This document shows positions 18,056 through 27,486 of a stretch of DNA of 64,000 nucleotides, one piece after another (position 1 is the first letter of the stretch; the number at the start of each line of letters is the position of its first letter). This DNA is from an uncultured Prevotella sp. (GTDB lineage Bacteria; Bacteroidota; Bacteroidia; Bacteroidales; Bacteroidaceae): NCBI GenBank assembly GCA_900541575.1, contig UQKO01000004.1:1-64000 (forward strand). Direction: 5' to 3'. The translations under genes and the position numbers were made by a program. Under the pieces are notes generated by a model, which had not been told where the DNA came from, did not search any database, and was given only the letters and a program-made list of their open reading frames with translations.

Positions 18056-19666
18056 ATGCAACAGAAAATCATTATCCTCGATTTCGGATCGCAAACGACC
18101 CAGTTGATAGGTCGTCGTTTGCGTGAACTCGACACGTTCTGCGAAATTCTGCCTTACAACAAATTTCCTCATGATGATCCGAGCGTGATAGGCGTTATCC
18201 TTTCAGGTTCACCTTATAGCGTCTACGATCCCGAAGCGTTCAAGGTTGATCTTAGCGAAATTCGTGGTAAATATCCTATCCTGGGTATTTGTTATGGTGC
18301 ACAGTATATGTCTCAGCTCTATGGTGGAAAGGTAGAACCAGCAGGTAGCCGTGAGTATGGACGTGCCAATCTAGAAAGCTTCGACCATGAAAATCCTCTA
18401 TTCAAAGGATTTGATGACAATTCTCAAGTGTGGATGAGTCATGGCGATACCATTACGGCTATTCCTGAGGGATTCCACTGCATTGCTTCCACTTCTAAAG
18501 TAAAGTATGCAGCCTATCAAGCAGATGGAGAAAAACTTTGGGGCGTACAGTTCCATCCCGAGGTGTTCCATTCGCTTCAAGGAACTCAGTTGCTCAAGAA
18601 TTTCGTAGTAGACATTTGTGGTAGTCGTCAAGATTGGAGCCCTGCTTCATTCGTAGACACTACGGTGGCAGAGCTCAAAGAGCAGTTGGGCAATGACCGA
18701 GTAATCCTAGGACTTTCAGGCGGTGTAGATAGTTCTGTTGCAGCAGTGTTGCTTCATCGCGCCATTGGCGACAACTTGACTTGTATCTTTGTAGATCATG
18801 GCATGCTTCGTAAAAATGAGTTCCGCGATGTGATGAACGATTACAAGTGCTTAGGACTCAATGTAATTGGTGTAGATGCTAGTGCAAAGTTCTTTGCTGA
18901 TTTAGCAGGTGTGACAGATCCCGAACAAAAGCGCAAGATTATTGGTCGTGACTTTGTGGAAGTATTTAATGCAGAGGCAAAGAAGCAGACGGGCGCAAAA
19001 TGGTTGGCACAAGGCACTATCTATCCCGACCGAATCGAGAGCCTTAATATCACGGGTAAGGTCATTAAGAGTCATCACAATGTGGGCGGCCTCCCTAAGG
19101 AGATGAATCTTCAGCTTTGTGAACCGCTAAAGTGGTTGTTTAAGGATGAGGTGCGTCGTGTAGGTCGTTCCATGGGAATGCCCGAACATTTGATTACGCG
19201 TCATCCTTTCCCCGGCCCAGGCTTAGCAGTACGTATTCTTGGAGATATAACTCCTGAGAAAGTACGAATCTTGCAGGATGCCGACGATATCTATATTCGT
19301 GGTTTGCGCAATTATAAGGTAAAACTTTCAGGAGAAGAAGCTCGCCGAGTATTGGCAGCGGGTGTTCCTGCCGATATGAAGAATGGAGAGATAGAAGTAA
19401 GTCTTTACGATCAAATATGGCAGGCTGGCACAGTCCTTCTTTCAACTGTTCGATCGGTAGGCGTTATGGGAGACGAACGTACTTACGAGCATCCCGTAGC
19501 TCTTCGTGCTGTGACCAGTACAGATGCCATGACGGCCGATTGGGCGCATCTTCCTTATGACTTTATGGCACAGGTTTCCAATGATATTATCAATCATGTG
19601 AAGGGCGTAAATCGTGTATGCTACGATATTTCTTCCAAGCCGCCTTCAACGATTGAGTGGGAATAA
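18056..19666 (+). CDS. guaA: GMP synthase (glutamine-hydrolysing)
   Basis: A 536-residue enzyme that aminates XMP to GMP using glutamine and ATP. The class I glutamine amidotransferase domain has its nucleophile in GICYGAQYM (Cys79) and a His-Glu pair in VQFHPEVFH. The ATP pyrophosphatase domain starts with the P-loop [14 protein letters not shown] near residue 222. The C-terminal dimerisation domain ends with the family signature around [13 protein letters not shown]. The start chosen follows the promoter; the open frame extends upstream to 17960 without support. A perfect hairpin follows the stop. Confidence 0.97.
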   Translation: MQQKIIILDFGSQTTQLIGRRLRELDTFCEILPYNKFPHDDPSVIGVILSGSPYSVYDPEAFKVDLSEIRGKYPILGICYGAQYMSQLYGGKVEPAGSREYGRANLESFDHENPLFKGFDDNSQVWMSHGDTITAIPEGFHCIASTSKVKYAAYQADGEKLWGVQFHPEVFHSLQGTQLLKNFVVDICGSRQDWSPASFVDTTVAELKEQLGNDRVILGLSGGVDSSVAAVLLHRAIGDNLTCIFVDHGMLRKNEFRDVMNDYKCLGLNVIGVDASAKFFADLAGVTDPEQKRKIIGRDFVEVFNAEAKKQTGAKWLAQGTIYPDRIESLNITGKVIKSHHNVGGLPKEMNLQLCEPLKWLFKDEVRRVGRSMGMPEHLITRHPFPGPGLAVRILGDITPEKVRILQDADDIYIRGLRNYKVKLSGEEARRVLAAGVPADMKNGEIEVSLYDQIWQAGTVLLSTVRSVGVMGDERTYEHPVALRAVTSTDAMTADWAHLPYDFMAQVSNDIINHVKGVNRVCYDISSKPPSTIEWE

Positions 19667-19695
19667 GCTATTTCGGTAGAACACAATAGAAAATT

Positions 19696-19743
19696 AAAGA
19701 GGCAGACTCTTCATCCGTTAAGCGATGAAGAGTCTGCCTCTTT
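19696..19743 (+). terminator. guaA terminator (20-bp perfect stem)
   Basis: AAAGAGGCAGACTCTTCATC and its exact complement GATGAAGAGTCTGCCTCTTT are separated by 8 nt and followed by TTTT. The A-rich left side means it could also act on transcripts from the other strand. Confidence 0.85.
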
Positions 19744-19820
19744 TGGGGCTTATTGATTGAAAATGGGGGCAGCGGATATTTTTGGTTGTATGATGAGGAA
19801 AGTGATTTGTCTTCCTGTCC

Positions 19821-19974
19821 ATAGATGTACGTTTTACCTTTTACAGATGCCCATCTTTACGTCTGCCACTGCCGAGCGGCAGCTTTACCGCTGCCGTGCG
19901 GTAGCTCTACCACAGGCCTGTGGTAGCTTTACCGCTGCCGTGCGGCAGCTTTACCACAGGCCTGTGGTAGACGT
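19821..19974 (+). repeat. Seven-unit 22-bp tandem array with palindromic units
   Basis: Units start at 19821, 19843, 19865, 19887, 19909, 19931 and 19953, with an exact 22-bp period. The last four alternate between two types: units around ACCGCTGCCGTGCGGTAG and units around the perfect 20-bp palindrome CTACCACAGGCCTGTGGTAG (19907-19926). The first two are only loosely similar (ATAGATGTACGTTTTACC and ACAGATGCCCATCTTTAC). GCTTTACC joins most units. The related array at 42220-42329 starts with nearly the same first unit but has different later palindromes. There are no unique spacers, so it is not a CRISPR. Confidence 0.8.
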
Positions 19975-20191
19975 GAGAATCTTCATTGAGAAACGGTATG
20001 GTCTAGGTTCTAGCTTGATAATGACGAAGTTAGGAACACTTCGTTCGCAGTTTATGAAATCCTCCGTTTACAAGGGTGAAATTCCCATCTATACAGAGAG
20101 ACGATTCTCATTCCCTGAAATAAGACTCTATCTTCACTCAACGGACTTACTACAACATGGAAAATGAGTAAACATACACGATATAAGGAAA

Positions 20192-20218
20192 ATACCAACT
20201 GGGAATATCCGCTGACCC
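20192..20218 (-). repeat. Dispersed GCAGCGGATA-type motif (inverted end of element A)
   Basis: On the minus strand GGGTCAGCGGATATTCCCAG then TTGGTAT, the mirror of the motif at 19765. It forms the right terminal inverted repeat of element A. Confidence 0.7.
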
Positions 20219-20236
20219 GTGAAAGTCACTGATAAT

Positions 20237-20803
20237 TTATTCAGCGACGGTATGGCTCAGTATATCATAGAAATATTTATAGAGCGGTGCGACCATGAGT
20301 GCTTGGCAAAGTTTTCCTTCAAGAAGTAGTTTTCGTACTTCCTCTTCGCTTAATAGGAATACGGAGAGTTCCTCTGTGGCATCGAGCTTTTGTTCGGCCA
20401 CCTTTTTTACTCCTTTCGCAAGAAAACAATGTGTTAAGTTGTTTTGGGATCCTGGATTGGCACCAATATCCATCAAGTGAGTCCAATCTCCACCTGCATA
20501 TCCTGTTTCTTCTAGAAGTTCGCGTTGGGCAGCTTCGATAGGCGTCTCCCCTTTTTCCATCACTCCGCATGGAATCTCAGTACTCATCACTTGCATGCCG
20601 TGGCGGTATTGGCGTTCCATGATGAATTGTCCATTTTGAGTGATAGCAATCACATTCACCCAATCGGGGTATTCGAGCACATAATATTCATCGTTGATGC
20701 GGCCGTCAGCAAGTTCCACCTTGTCACGTCGTGCCGTGAGCCACGGACGTTGGATGAGGTAGTCGCTCTTGATAATTTTCCATTTTTTATCGGTCTGTTC
20801 CAT
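20237..20803 (-). CDS. NUDIX hydrolase
   Basis: A 188-residue NUDIX enzyme, probably an ADP-ribose or sugar-nucleotide pyrophosphatase. The NUDIX box spans residues 80-102 (GVMEKGETPIEAAQRELLEE, then TGY), with the metal-binding REL-EE core intact. The preceding MERQYRHGMQVMSTEIPCG is typical of ADP-ribose pyrophosphatase relatives. It starts 3 bp after the mltG stop, so it is cotranscribed with mltG. Substrate not determined from sequence. Confidence 0.9.
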   Translation of the reverse strand: MEQTDKKWKIIKSDYLIQRPWLTARRDKVELADGRINDEYYVLEYPDWVNVIAITQNGQFIMERQYRHGMQVMSTEIPCGVMEKGETPIEAAQRELLEETGYAGGDWTHLMDIGANPGSQNNLTHCFLAKGVKKVAEQKLDATEELSVFLLSEEEVRKLLLEGKLCQALMVAPLYKYFYDILSHTVAE

Positions 20804-20806
20804 CGC

Positions 20807-21823
20807 TTATTTTACACCTCGCTGGTTAAGTGCTTCTGCATATCGACGTGCATTGGCGGTATGTTCTTCATAGGTGGAAGCAAAATTGTGTGTGCCCGAA
20901 AAATCCTCTTTCGCGCACATGTACAGATATTTATGGTGTGTGTAGTTGAGCACAGATTGGATGGCGTTGAGTGAAGGAATACATATTGGGCCAATGGGTA
21001 GACCTTCGTGTTGATATGTATTGTACGGACTATTGACGCTTAGATGGTTGATAAGGATGCGTCGGAGTGAGAAGTTTTTGAGGGCAAACTTTACAGTGGG
21101 GTCGGCCTGTAACTTCATTCCTTGATGTAGGCGATTGAGATACATGCCTGCAATCATGGGGCGTTCTTGCTCGTTGGCCGATTCTTGTTCCACGATAGAG
21201 GCAAGAGTGTATGCTTCATCGGGGGTTAATCTCGCTTCGGAGGCTTGCTTGCGGCGAGTGTCTGTCCAAAAGTTGTCGTGTTCCTTCTTCATACGTTCGA
21301 GAAGCTGCTTGGGGGTAATGTTCCAATAGACTTCGTATGTGTTGGGAATAAATAGGCAGGCAACAGTGGCAGTGTTGACATTAAGCGGACGAAGCAAGGC
21401 TTCCTGCTTAAAGGCTTGTGCAAGCGTGGCGGAATCTGTTTCTAATTGGTCGGAAAGGCGTGCAGCGAGGTTGTCAATAGTGTGTACTACGGGAATAACC
21501 AGCTTTACGGGGGATTGACGGCCTCCACGCAAGTTGCGAAGCAGACGCAAACTTCCGATGTGGCTCACTTGATAGCGACCCGGGTGAACATGACTGCTAT
21601 ATTGCAGTAATGCAGCACAGGTACGAAATCCTATCATTTGAGATGGTTTTGCAGTGAGATCAAGTTTGTGAAAGACGGAGTCAATGGTATCGTCAGAGTC
21701 GATATAAACGTATGCCTCTTTCTTGACAGAAGCAAAGTTGGAGAAAAAGAGCCAATAGAGAAGGACGGCTAGTACCAATAAGCCTCCTCCAACGACAATC
21801 CATATTTTCTTTTGTTTGTCCAT
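20807..21823 (-). CDS. mltG: Endolytic murein transglycosylase
   Basis: A 338-residue YceG/MltG protein that cleaves nascent peptidoglycan strands and limits glycan length. One N-terminal transmembrane helix (about residues 8-28, IWIVVGGGLLVLAVLLYWLF) anchors a periplasmic domain. The catalytic Glu is in ASIVEQESANEQ at residue 212, followed by PMIAGMYLNRLHQGMKLQAD and PTVKF. The C-terminal block SPYNTYQHEGLPIGPICIPS is a family hallmark. It is read together with the NUDIX gene. Confidence 0.95.
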   Translation of the reverse strand: MDKQKKIWIVVGGGLLVLAVLLYWLFFSNFASVKKEAYVYIDSDDTIDSVFHKLDLTAKPSQMIGFRTCAALLQYSSHVHPGRYQVSHIGSLRLLRNLRGGRQSPVKLVIPVVHTIDNLAARLSDQLETDSATLAQAFKQEALLRPLNVNTATVACLFIPNTYEVYWNITPKQLLERMKKEHDNFWTDTRRKQASEARLTPDEAYTLASIVEQESANEQERPMIAGMYLNRLHQGMKLQADPTVKFALKNFSLRRILINHLSVNSPYNTYQHEGLPIGPICIPSLNAIQSVLNYTHHKYLYMCAKEDFSGTHNFASTYEEHTANARRYAEALNQRGVK

Positions 21824-22024
21824 TGTGTGATGATAAAAGAATGGTTAATTCCCTAAGAGGGGGAGATGTTACATGCAAAAGTACGGCTTTTTTGGGCTAA
21901 ATGGTAAGCCTAGATGAAATAATTGAGAGGAAATGCCACTTTACCAATAGTTTTTTCTTATTTTTGCACAAAAGTTTGTATAATGTGCCAAGGCGGTAAA
22001 ACTTTGGTTTCTCAATAGTAATAA

Positions 22025-23683
22025 ATGGAAACATATACCGATTTTGTCGATCTGATAGCAGAGAGCCTAAAAAACAATTGGGATCTTGATGCATTGACCG
22101 ATTATCAAGGCGTGACGTTACAATATAAGGACGTAGCCCGAAAAATAGAGAAGCTCCATATTTTGTTTGAAAATGCAGGTGTGGAAAAGGGTGATAAGGT
22201 AGCTCTTTGCGGACGAAATAGTGCGCATTGGGCAACGGCATTTCTTGCTACACTTACGTATGGTGCTGTGGCTGTGCCTATCCTTCATGAGTTTAAGGCC
22301 CAGCAAGTACACGATATCGTGAATCATTCAGAGGCGAAGATCCTTTTTGTGGGCGATATGGTGTGGCCAGAGCTCGATGCGGAGCAAATGCCCCATTTGG
22401 AAGGCATTGTTAACATTCCCGACTATTCTTTGCTCGTGTCACGTACAGAAAAACTAACAGAGGCTCGCGAGCGACTCAACGAATTTTTCGGTCGTAAATA
22501 TCCCAAGTTCTTCCGCAAGGAACATGTGAATTATCCCCATACGCCCAATCCTGACGCTTTGGCGTTGATTAACTATACTAGCGGTACGACCTCCAACTCA
22601 AAGGGGGTGATGATTCCTTTTCGCGCATTGTGGTCGAACTATCAGTTCGCGATTGAGGTGCTTGGTCATAAAGTAAAGCGTGGCAATCCTGTGATTTCCA
22701 TGCTTCCATTGGCACATATGTATGGCATGGCTTTCGAATTTATATTTGAGTTTCTACATGGATGTCATGTATATTATCTTACGCGCATTCCATCGCCTAA
22801 GATTGTGTTGCAAGCTTTTGGTGAAATCAAGCCCATTGTGATAATTTCCGTACCTCTGATTATTGAGAAAATTATCAAGAAAAACGTGTTGCCTAGGTTG
22901 CAGACACCTAGTATGAAGGTGCTACTGAAGATGCCCTTTATTAGTGGACGCATACTAGACAAAATTCGTCAGCATTTGGTAGATGCCTTCGGTGGCCAAT
23001 TCTACGAAATTATTATTGGTGGTGCCGCATTCAATAGTGAGGTGGAAGATTTGCTTAATAAGATTCATTTCCCCTATACTGTGGGTTATGGTGCTACGGA
23101 GTGTGCGCCGATTATCTCGTATGAAGATTGGCAGCGCTTTCGTAAAGGATCTTGTGGTAAGGCCGCTCCTCGCATGGAAATAAAGATTGATAGCCAAGAT
23201 CCGCAACACGTAGTGGGAGAAATCCTTACCCGTGGTGAAAACGTGATGTTAGGCTATTTTAAAAATGAAGAAGCTACTGCTGCTACACTCAAGGATGGCT
23301 GGTATCATACGGGCGATCTCGGTGTGATGGATGATGAAGGTAATCTTTTCATTCGCGGACGTAGCAAGAATATGCTTTTGGGTGCTTCGGGTCAGAATAT
23401 CTACCCTGAAGAAATTGAGGATAAGCTCAACACGTTGCCTTACGTGAACGAAAGCATCGTGGTGCAGCGTGGTGAAAAACTCGTGGCACTCATCTATCCC
23501 GATTTCGACTTGGCACAGAAAGATGGTCTCGACGAGAATGGATTAAGGATGACCATGGAGCAGAATCGCAAGGATATCAATACCATGGTGGCTGCTTATG
23601 AGCGCATTTCCGCAATGGAAATTCATCAAACTGAATTTGAAAAGACCCCGAAGAGAAGTATTAAACGTTTCCTTTATAAGTAA
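22025..23683 (+). CDS. AMP-binding long-chain acyl-CoA synthetase
   Basis: A 552-residue adenylate-forming enzyme that activates fatty acids as acyl-CoA. The P-loop INYTSGTTSNSKGVMIPF is near residues 180-197, the GYGATECAPIIS motif near residue 355, and the core TGDLGVMDDEGNLFIRGRSK near residues 425-445. The C-terminal lysine region (KTPKRSIKRFLYK) closes the fold. A TATTTTTG -7 box at 21959-21966 lies about 60 bp upstream, so the gene appears to have its own promoter, divergent from mltG. Confidence 0.9.
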   Translation: METYTDFVDLIAESLKNNWDLDALTDYQGVTLQYKDVARKIEKLHILFENAGVEKGDKVALCGRNSAHWATAFLATLTYGAVAVPILHEFKAQQVHDIVNHSEAKILFVGDMVWPELDAEQMPHLEGIVNIPDYSLLVSRTEKLTEARERLNEFFGRKYPKFFRKEHVNYPHTPNPDALALINYTSGTTSNSKGVMIPFRALWSNYQFAIEVLGHKVKRGNPVISMLPLAHMYGMAFEFIFEFLHGCHVYYLTRIPSPKIVLQAFGEIKPIVIISVPLIIEKIIKKNVLPRLQTPSMKVLLKMPFISGRILDKIRQHLVDAFGGQFYEIIIGGAAFNSEVEDLLNKIHFPYTVGYGATECAPIISYEDWQRFRKGSCGKAAPRMEIKIDSQDPQHVVGEILTRGENVMLGYFKNEEATAATLKDGWYHTGDLGVMDDEGNLFIRGRSKNMLLGASGQNIYPEEIEDKLNTLPYVNESIVVQRGEKLVALIYPDFDLAQKDGLDENGLRMTMEQNRKDINTMVAAYERISAMEIHQTEFEKTPKRSIKRFLYK

Positions 23684-23711
23684 TTGTCATTCGGGTTTAG
23701 TATGTTTGTCT

Positions 23712-23801
23712 AGGGTGGCTCTAATTATTCTGATAAGTTGCATTGTGTGTCTATCAGACCTTCAGAAAGCAAAAATCAGGATGATTAGAACTACCCCCCC
23801 T
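23712..23801. repeat. Degenerate family 2 repeat
   Basis: AGGGTGGCTCTAAT at the left and ATTAGAACTACCCCCCCT at the right form imperfect inverted ends like those of the repeat at 15469-15536. The centre (about 58 bp) is unrelated to the other copies. It follows the acyl-CoA synthetase gene by 28 bp. Confidence 0.45.
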
Positions 23802-23885
23802 AATATATTGCTCGGATGAGATTAGTTGTTCGAGTAGAATAGAAGCAGACTAAATCCCCCACTAAAGTAAGTACTACCTAAGAAT

Positions 23886-24764
23886 ATGATTTCATTCTTG
23901 CAATCACATCATACTTTGTCTGAGAAAGCATCAGATAAGGGCGCAGGGAGCGAACGTGTACCTTCTCCAATGTCAGTTCCGTCCACTGAGACAACTTCCA
24001 TGGTGCTCCGCTCCGAGGGCTTGGTAAAGAAGTATGGAAAGCGTACGGTGGTAAATGGAGTGTCGTTCGATGTAAAGCAAGGCGAGATTGTAGGGCTTTT
24101 AGGCCCCAATGGAGCAGGAAAGACCACCTCGTTTTATATGACAACGGGACTTGTTGTGCCCAATGGAGGACGTATCTTTATTGACGACCAAGAAATAACG
24201 AAAGATCCCGTGTATAAGCGTGCACAAAAGGGGATTGGCTATTTGGCTCAAGAAGCTTCGGTATTTCGCAAAATGAGTGTAGAGGATAATATTGCCTCTG
24301 TGCTCGAGATGACAGGACGTTCCAAGGAATACAGAAAGGAAAAATTGGAAAGTCTCATCGCAGAGTTTCGATTGCAGAAAGTGCGTAAAAATTTAGGCGA
24401 TCAACTTTCAGGTGGTGAACGTCGTCGAACGGAAATAGCTCGCTGCTTGGCCATTGATCCGAAGTTTATTATGCTAGATGAACCTTTTGCTGGCGTTGAC
24501 CCCATTGCTGTGGAAGATATTCAATACATCGTATGGAAACTCAAAGATCGCAATATTGGTATCTTGATTACCGACCATAATGTGGAGGAAACACTTTGTA
24601 TCACAGATCGAGCTTATTTGCTCTTTGAAGGTCGTATTCTTTTTCAAGGAACTCCAGAGGAATTAGCCGCAAATCAAGTGGTACGAGACAAGTATTTGAC
24701 GAACAGCTTTAAACTACGCAAGAAAGATTTTCAACTGATGGGACGCGAAAGAGAGGGAATCTAA
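23886..24764 (+). CDS. lptB: LPS export ABC ATPase (LptB-like)
   Basis: ABC transporter ATPase of the LptB type, powering LPS extraction from the inner membrane with LptF/G. Walker A GPNGAGKTT is at residues 73-81, the signature LSGGERRRTEIARCLA near residue 178, Walker B FIMLDEPFAGVDP near residue 198, and the switch His in ITDHNVEETL. From the first ATG it is 292 residues, about 40 more than usual. The extra N-terminus is polar and unconserved-looking, so an internal ATG at 24000 (MVLRSEGLVKKYG) is the more likely start. LptF/G are not adjacent. Confidence 0.9.
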   Translation: MISFLQSHHTLSEKASDKGAGSERVPSPMSVPSTETTSMVLRSEGLVKKYGKRTVVNGVSFDVKQGEIVGLLGPNGAGKTTSFYMTTGLVVPNGGRIFIDDQEITKDPVYKRAQKGIGYLAQEASVFRKMSVEDNIASVLEMTGRSKEYRKEKLESLIAEFRLQKVRKNLGDQLSGGERRRTEIARCLAIDPKFIMLDEPFAGVDPIAVEDIQYIVWKLKDRNIGILITDHNVEETLCITDRAYLLFEGRILFQGTPEELAANQVVRDKYLTNSFKLRKKDFQLMGREREGI

Positions 24765-24792
24765 GCGCAGACTTCCGAAAGAATAGAAACTA

Positions 24793-24865
24793 GACGCTTT
24801 CAAGACCATGCAAATCGCACATCAGAATTGGGTACCATAAATTTCAGAATTTATAGAACTACCCT
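24793..24865. repeat. Family 2 repeat
   Basis: The right-hand 46 bp (24820-24865, containing ATCAGAATTGGGTACCATAA) match 15491-15536 with two differences. The left part (TAGACGCTTTCAAGACCATG and onward) instead matches 54321 onward at lower identity. It fills most of the gap between lptB and the S9 peptidase gene. Confidence 0.7.
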
Positions 24866-24909
24866 TAATAGTCCTCTAAGTTGTAAAAAACTAACAATAC
24901 ATAATCTAG

Positions 24910-27384
24910 ATGATCATTTTACCCTTATTAATGTCTCTTACATCGTGCATCCCGACCGATACATTAGTTGTAGGTCAAGCACAGATGCAAGGACCTTATG
25001 GCATACAGCGTCCTTTTGAGACGGACTCTGTAAATATGAAAGGTAAGGCCTATGATGTGCAAGAGGCTTTACAACAAAATAGTCGAATGGTACAAGCAAG
25101 CATTGTACGTAAGACTTCATCTATCACGATAAAACATGGCGATGCTTTGACGGTGGGTGCTGATAGTATTCCACAGTTGAGAGTGCTTCAGTTTAGCGTG
25201 CAGACTCCTCGATATGTAAAAGCACGTGTGGAGGTAAAAAATCTGCATAGTTATAAATTGTTTGTTGATGGAAAAGAATGTGCAGACAAACAACTGACGC
25301 TTATTCCTGGTCGTGCCGACTTAACGCTGCAAGTCTTTACGCAGAAAGCGGATAAGGATTCTTTCGACGTATGTATTATTGGCGATAACTTGAAAGATGT
25401 GCAGGTGAATCCCACGGGGAAACGCCCTTTTACCATCGGTCAGCAAACTTGGGGAAGTCATTATCGCAGTGTGGCTCTCTCGCCTAGTGGCAAGTATTTG
25501 GTAATAGTAAGTTATTATACTCGCAAGGATGGCACCACACAATATACAACCACACTGACAGAGGTGCAAAATGGGCGTGAACTCCTTCACCGCAATGAAT
25601 ATCTATCTCTATCATGGCTCCCCGGCACGAAAGATGTGCTTTATTATACGCGCAATAGCGGAACGGGCAAAGAACTCGTGGTCTACACGCCTGCCGATGG
25701 CAAAGAGCGTGTGTTGGCTGATAATTTGCCTGATGGAGGATTCTCTATCTCGCCCAAGGAAGATTATTTAATTTTCAACAAAACAGAAGAAGGAAAATCC
25801 TCGCAAAATGGGCTAAAGCGTATTATGGAGCCAGACGATCGTCAGCCAGGCTGGAGAAATCGCAATAGCCTTTGGCGCTACGACCTAAAGAGTGGAATTC
25901 TTCAGCGTCTTACGTATGGGTCGGAAAGTGTCTGGTGTGCCGACATATCGACCGATGGTCGCAACTTGCTTCTTCAGTATTCGCGTACCGATGTAAGTAA
26001 GTTGCCAATATCTCGTACATCCTTCCTTCGTATGGATGCTTATACGGGTAAAGTTGATACTTTGTTGAATGATACAACCTTTATCGGAGGAGGTCGCTTC
26101 TCGCCCGATGGCAAGCAGTTGCTAATTTCAGCTTCTCCCGCCTCATTTGATGGAATAGGTAGCGAAGTAAAGCCTGGACAGCAACCACAATCATTCGATA
26201 TGCGCCTATATCTCTATGATATAGCAAGTCGTAAGGTTACTCCTTTGTTGTGCAACTTCAATCCCTCCGTTTCCGACTACGAATGGAATCCTGGTGACGG
26301 ACAGATTTATTTCACCGCCGACGATCGCATGGGACGCAATCTCTTCCGTTTGAATCCGCTGACACGTCAGGTGAGTAAATTCTCTTTGCCTGTTACTTAT
26401 GTGCAAGATGTTACTTTTTCTACGGCATCAAAGTCTGCTCCTAGGGCTGTATTCTTTGGTCAAACTCCGCAGCGTGCTCGTGATATGTATGCTTGCCAGC
26501 TGAATAAACTGAAACCTGAGACTAAACGCGTGGGCAGCATCGACTTCGATGAACTCTATAAAGATGTGGCGATTGCTCCTAGTAAAAGTTGGCAGTTTAA
26601 AGCCACTCGTGGCGATTCTATTGATGGGTTTTATTTGCTTCCTCCCGATTTTGATGCAAGCAAAAAGTATCCCATGATTGTATACTATTATGGTGGTTGC
26701 TCGCCTTCACAGAATATGCTGGAGTCGTGGTATCCGTTCCAAACTTTTGCCAGTCAAGGCTATGTGGTCTATGTGCTTAATCCTAGCGGAACAACTGCCT
26801 ATGGCCAGGAATTCGCTGCTCGTCATGTCAACACTTGGGGACATGAATCGGGAGATGATATCATACAAGGTGTAAAAGAATTTTGCAAGCAACATACTTT
26901 CGTCGATAGTAAACATATCGGTTGTATTGGTGCCTCTTATGGTGGCTTCATGACGGAGTATTTGCAAACGCGTACAGATATTTTTGCTGCGGCTATAGCT
27001 CATGCTGGTATTAGCAACATCGCTAGCTATTGGGGTGGTGGATATTGGGGATATTCATATGGAGAAACAGCACAATATGGCAGTTTCCCATGGAATAATC
27101 CTGACTTGTATGTAAAGCAGTCGCCCCTATTTAATGCAGATAAGATTCACACTCCTTTGCTCCTGCTTCATGGTACAGCCGATACCAACGTGCCGACCAA
27201 TGAAAGTCAGCAACTCTTCACAGCTTTGAAGATTTTAGGCCGCGATGTAGCCTATGTACAAGTGGAGGGTGAGAACCACGTAATCGTAGATTACCACAAG
27301 CGCATGGCTTGGCTCAACGTAATTTATTCATGGTTTGCTAAGTATCTGAAGGGCGATTCCTCATGGTGGAATAGTTTGCAGTAA
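24910..27384 (+). CDS. S9 family dipeptidyl peptidase (DPP IV-like) lipoprotein
   Basis: An 824-residue prolyl-oligopeptidase-family serine peptidase, removing N-terminal dipeptides. A short hydrophobic N-terminus ending LTSC fits a lipoprotein signal. A beta-propeller-like region follows (about residues 150-540; repeats such as SPSGKYLVI, SPKEDYLIF and SPDGKQLLIS). The C-terminal alpha/beta hydrolase has GASYGG (Ser676), an Asp in GTADTNVPTNES (Asp758) and a His in ENHVIVDYHKR (His790). In oral and gut Bacteroidales such enzymes support amino acid acquisition from peptides. It is followed by a bidirectional terminator. Confidence 0.93.
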   Translation: MIILPLLMSLTSCIPTDTLVVGQAQMQGPYGIQRPFETDSVNMKGKAYDVQEALQQNSRMVQASIVRKTSSITIKHGDALTVGADSIPQLRVLQFSVQTPRYVKARVEVKNLHSYKLFVDGKECADKQLTLIPGRADLTLQVFTQKADKDSFDVCIIGDNLKDVQVNPTGKRPFTIGQQTWGSHYRSVALSPSGKYLVIVSYYTRKDGTTQYTTTLTEVQNGRELLHRNEYLSLSWLPGTKDVLYYTRNSGTGKELVVYTPADGKERVLADNLPDGGFSISPKEDYLIFNKTEEGKSSQNGLKRIMEPDDRQPGWRNRNSLWRYDLKSGILQRLTYGSESVWCADISTDGRNLLLQYSRTDVSKLPISRTSFLRMDAYTGKVDTLLNDTTFIGGGRFSPDGKQLLISASPASFDGIGSEVKPGQQPQSFDMRLYLYDIASRKVTPLLCNFNPSVSDYEWNPGDGQIYFTADDRMGRNLFRLNPLTRQVSKFSLPVTYVQDVTFSTASKSAPRAVFFGQTPQRARDMYACQLNKLKPETKRVGSIDFDELYKDVAIAPSKSWQFKATRGDSIDGFYLLPPDFDASKKYPMIVYYYGGCSPSQNMLESWYPFQTFASQGYVVYVLNPSGTTAYGQEFAARHVNTWGHESGDDIIQGVKEFCKQHTFVDSKHIGCIGASYGGFMTEYLQTRTDIFAAAIAHAGISNIASYWGGGYWGYSYGETAQYGSFPWNNPDLYVKQSPLFNADKIHTPLLLLHGTADTNVPTNESQQLFTALKILGRDVAYVQVEGENHVIVDYHKRMAWLNVIYSWFAKYLKGDSSWWNSLQ

Positions 27385-27426
27385 TGAGCAATAGCTCTTG
27401 TTGATTAGCAAAGTTAATTGCTTGCC

Positions 27427-27481
27427 ATTGCGCTCCGCATGGTTTTGAACAGAAATGTTTTAAAACCATGCGGAGCGCAAT
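27427..27481. terminator. Bidirectional terminator with 20-bp perfect stem
   Basis: ATTGCGCTCCGCATGGTTTT pairs exactly with AAAACCATGCGGAGCGCAAT across 15 nt. It lies between convergent genes (S9 peptidase and the first paralogous secreted protein). Confidence 0.85.
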
Positions 27482-27486
27482 CTATT

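Larger units (their letters stand above)
19765..20218 (+). mobile_element. Dispersed MITE-like element, copy A
   Basis: About 454 bp bounded by inverted copies of the GCAGCGGATA-type motif: GGGGGCAGCGGATATTTTTG at 19765 and, on the other strand, GGGTCAGCGGATATTCCCAG at 20218. Inside are a 22-bp-periodic array (19821-19974) and a 100-bp block (19981-20080) that recurs at 42336-42434 with about 80% identity by hand count. Both copies end with TACAACATGGAAAA and ATGAGTA. An open frame of 136 codons (19757-20167) spans it, but differences between copies fall on all codon positions, so coding is unlikely. TGAAA occurs just outside both ends and could be a target duplication, though its offset differs by a base. 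Confidence 0.6.

Noticed and set aside
19821..19974. CRISPR array
   Set aside because: Units are contiguous 22-bp palindromes without unique spacers, and no cas genes are present.
19757..20167. Open reading frame of 136 codons over element A
   Set aside because: It spans the 22-bp array and the conserved flank. The second copy has no long frame and substitutions fall on all codon positions, so it is not a gene.
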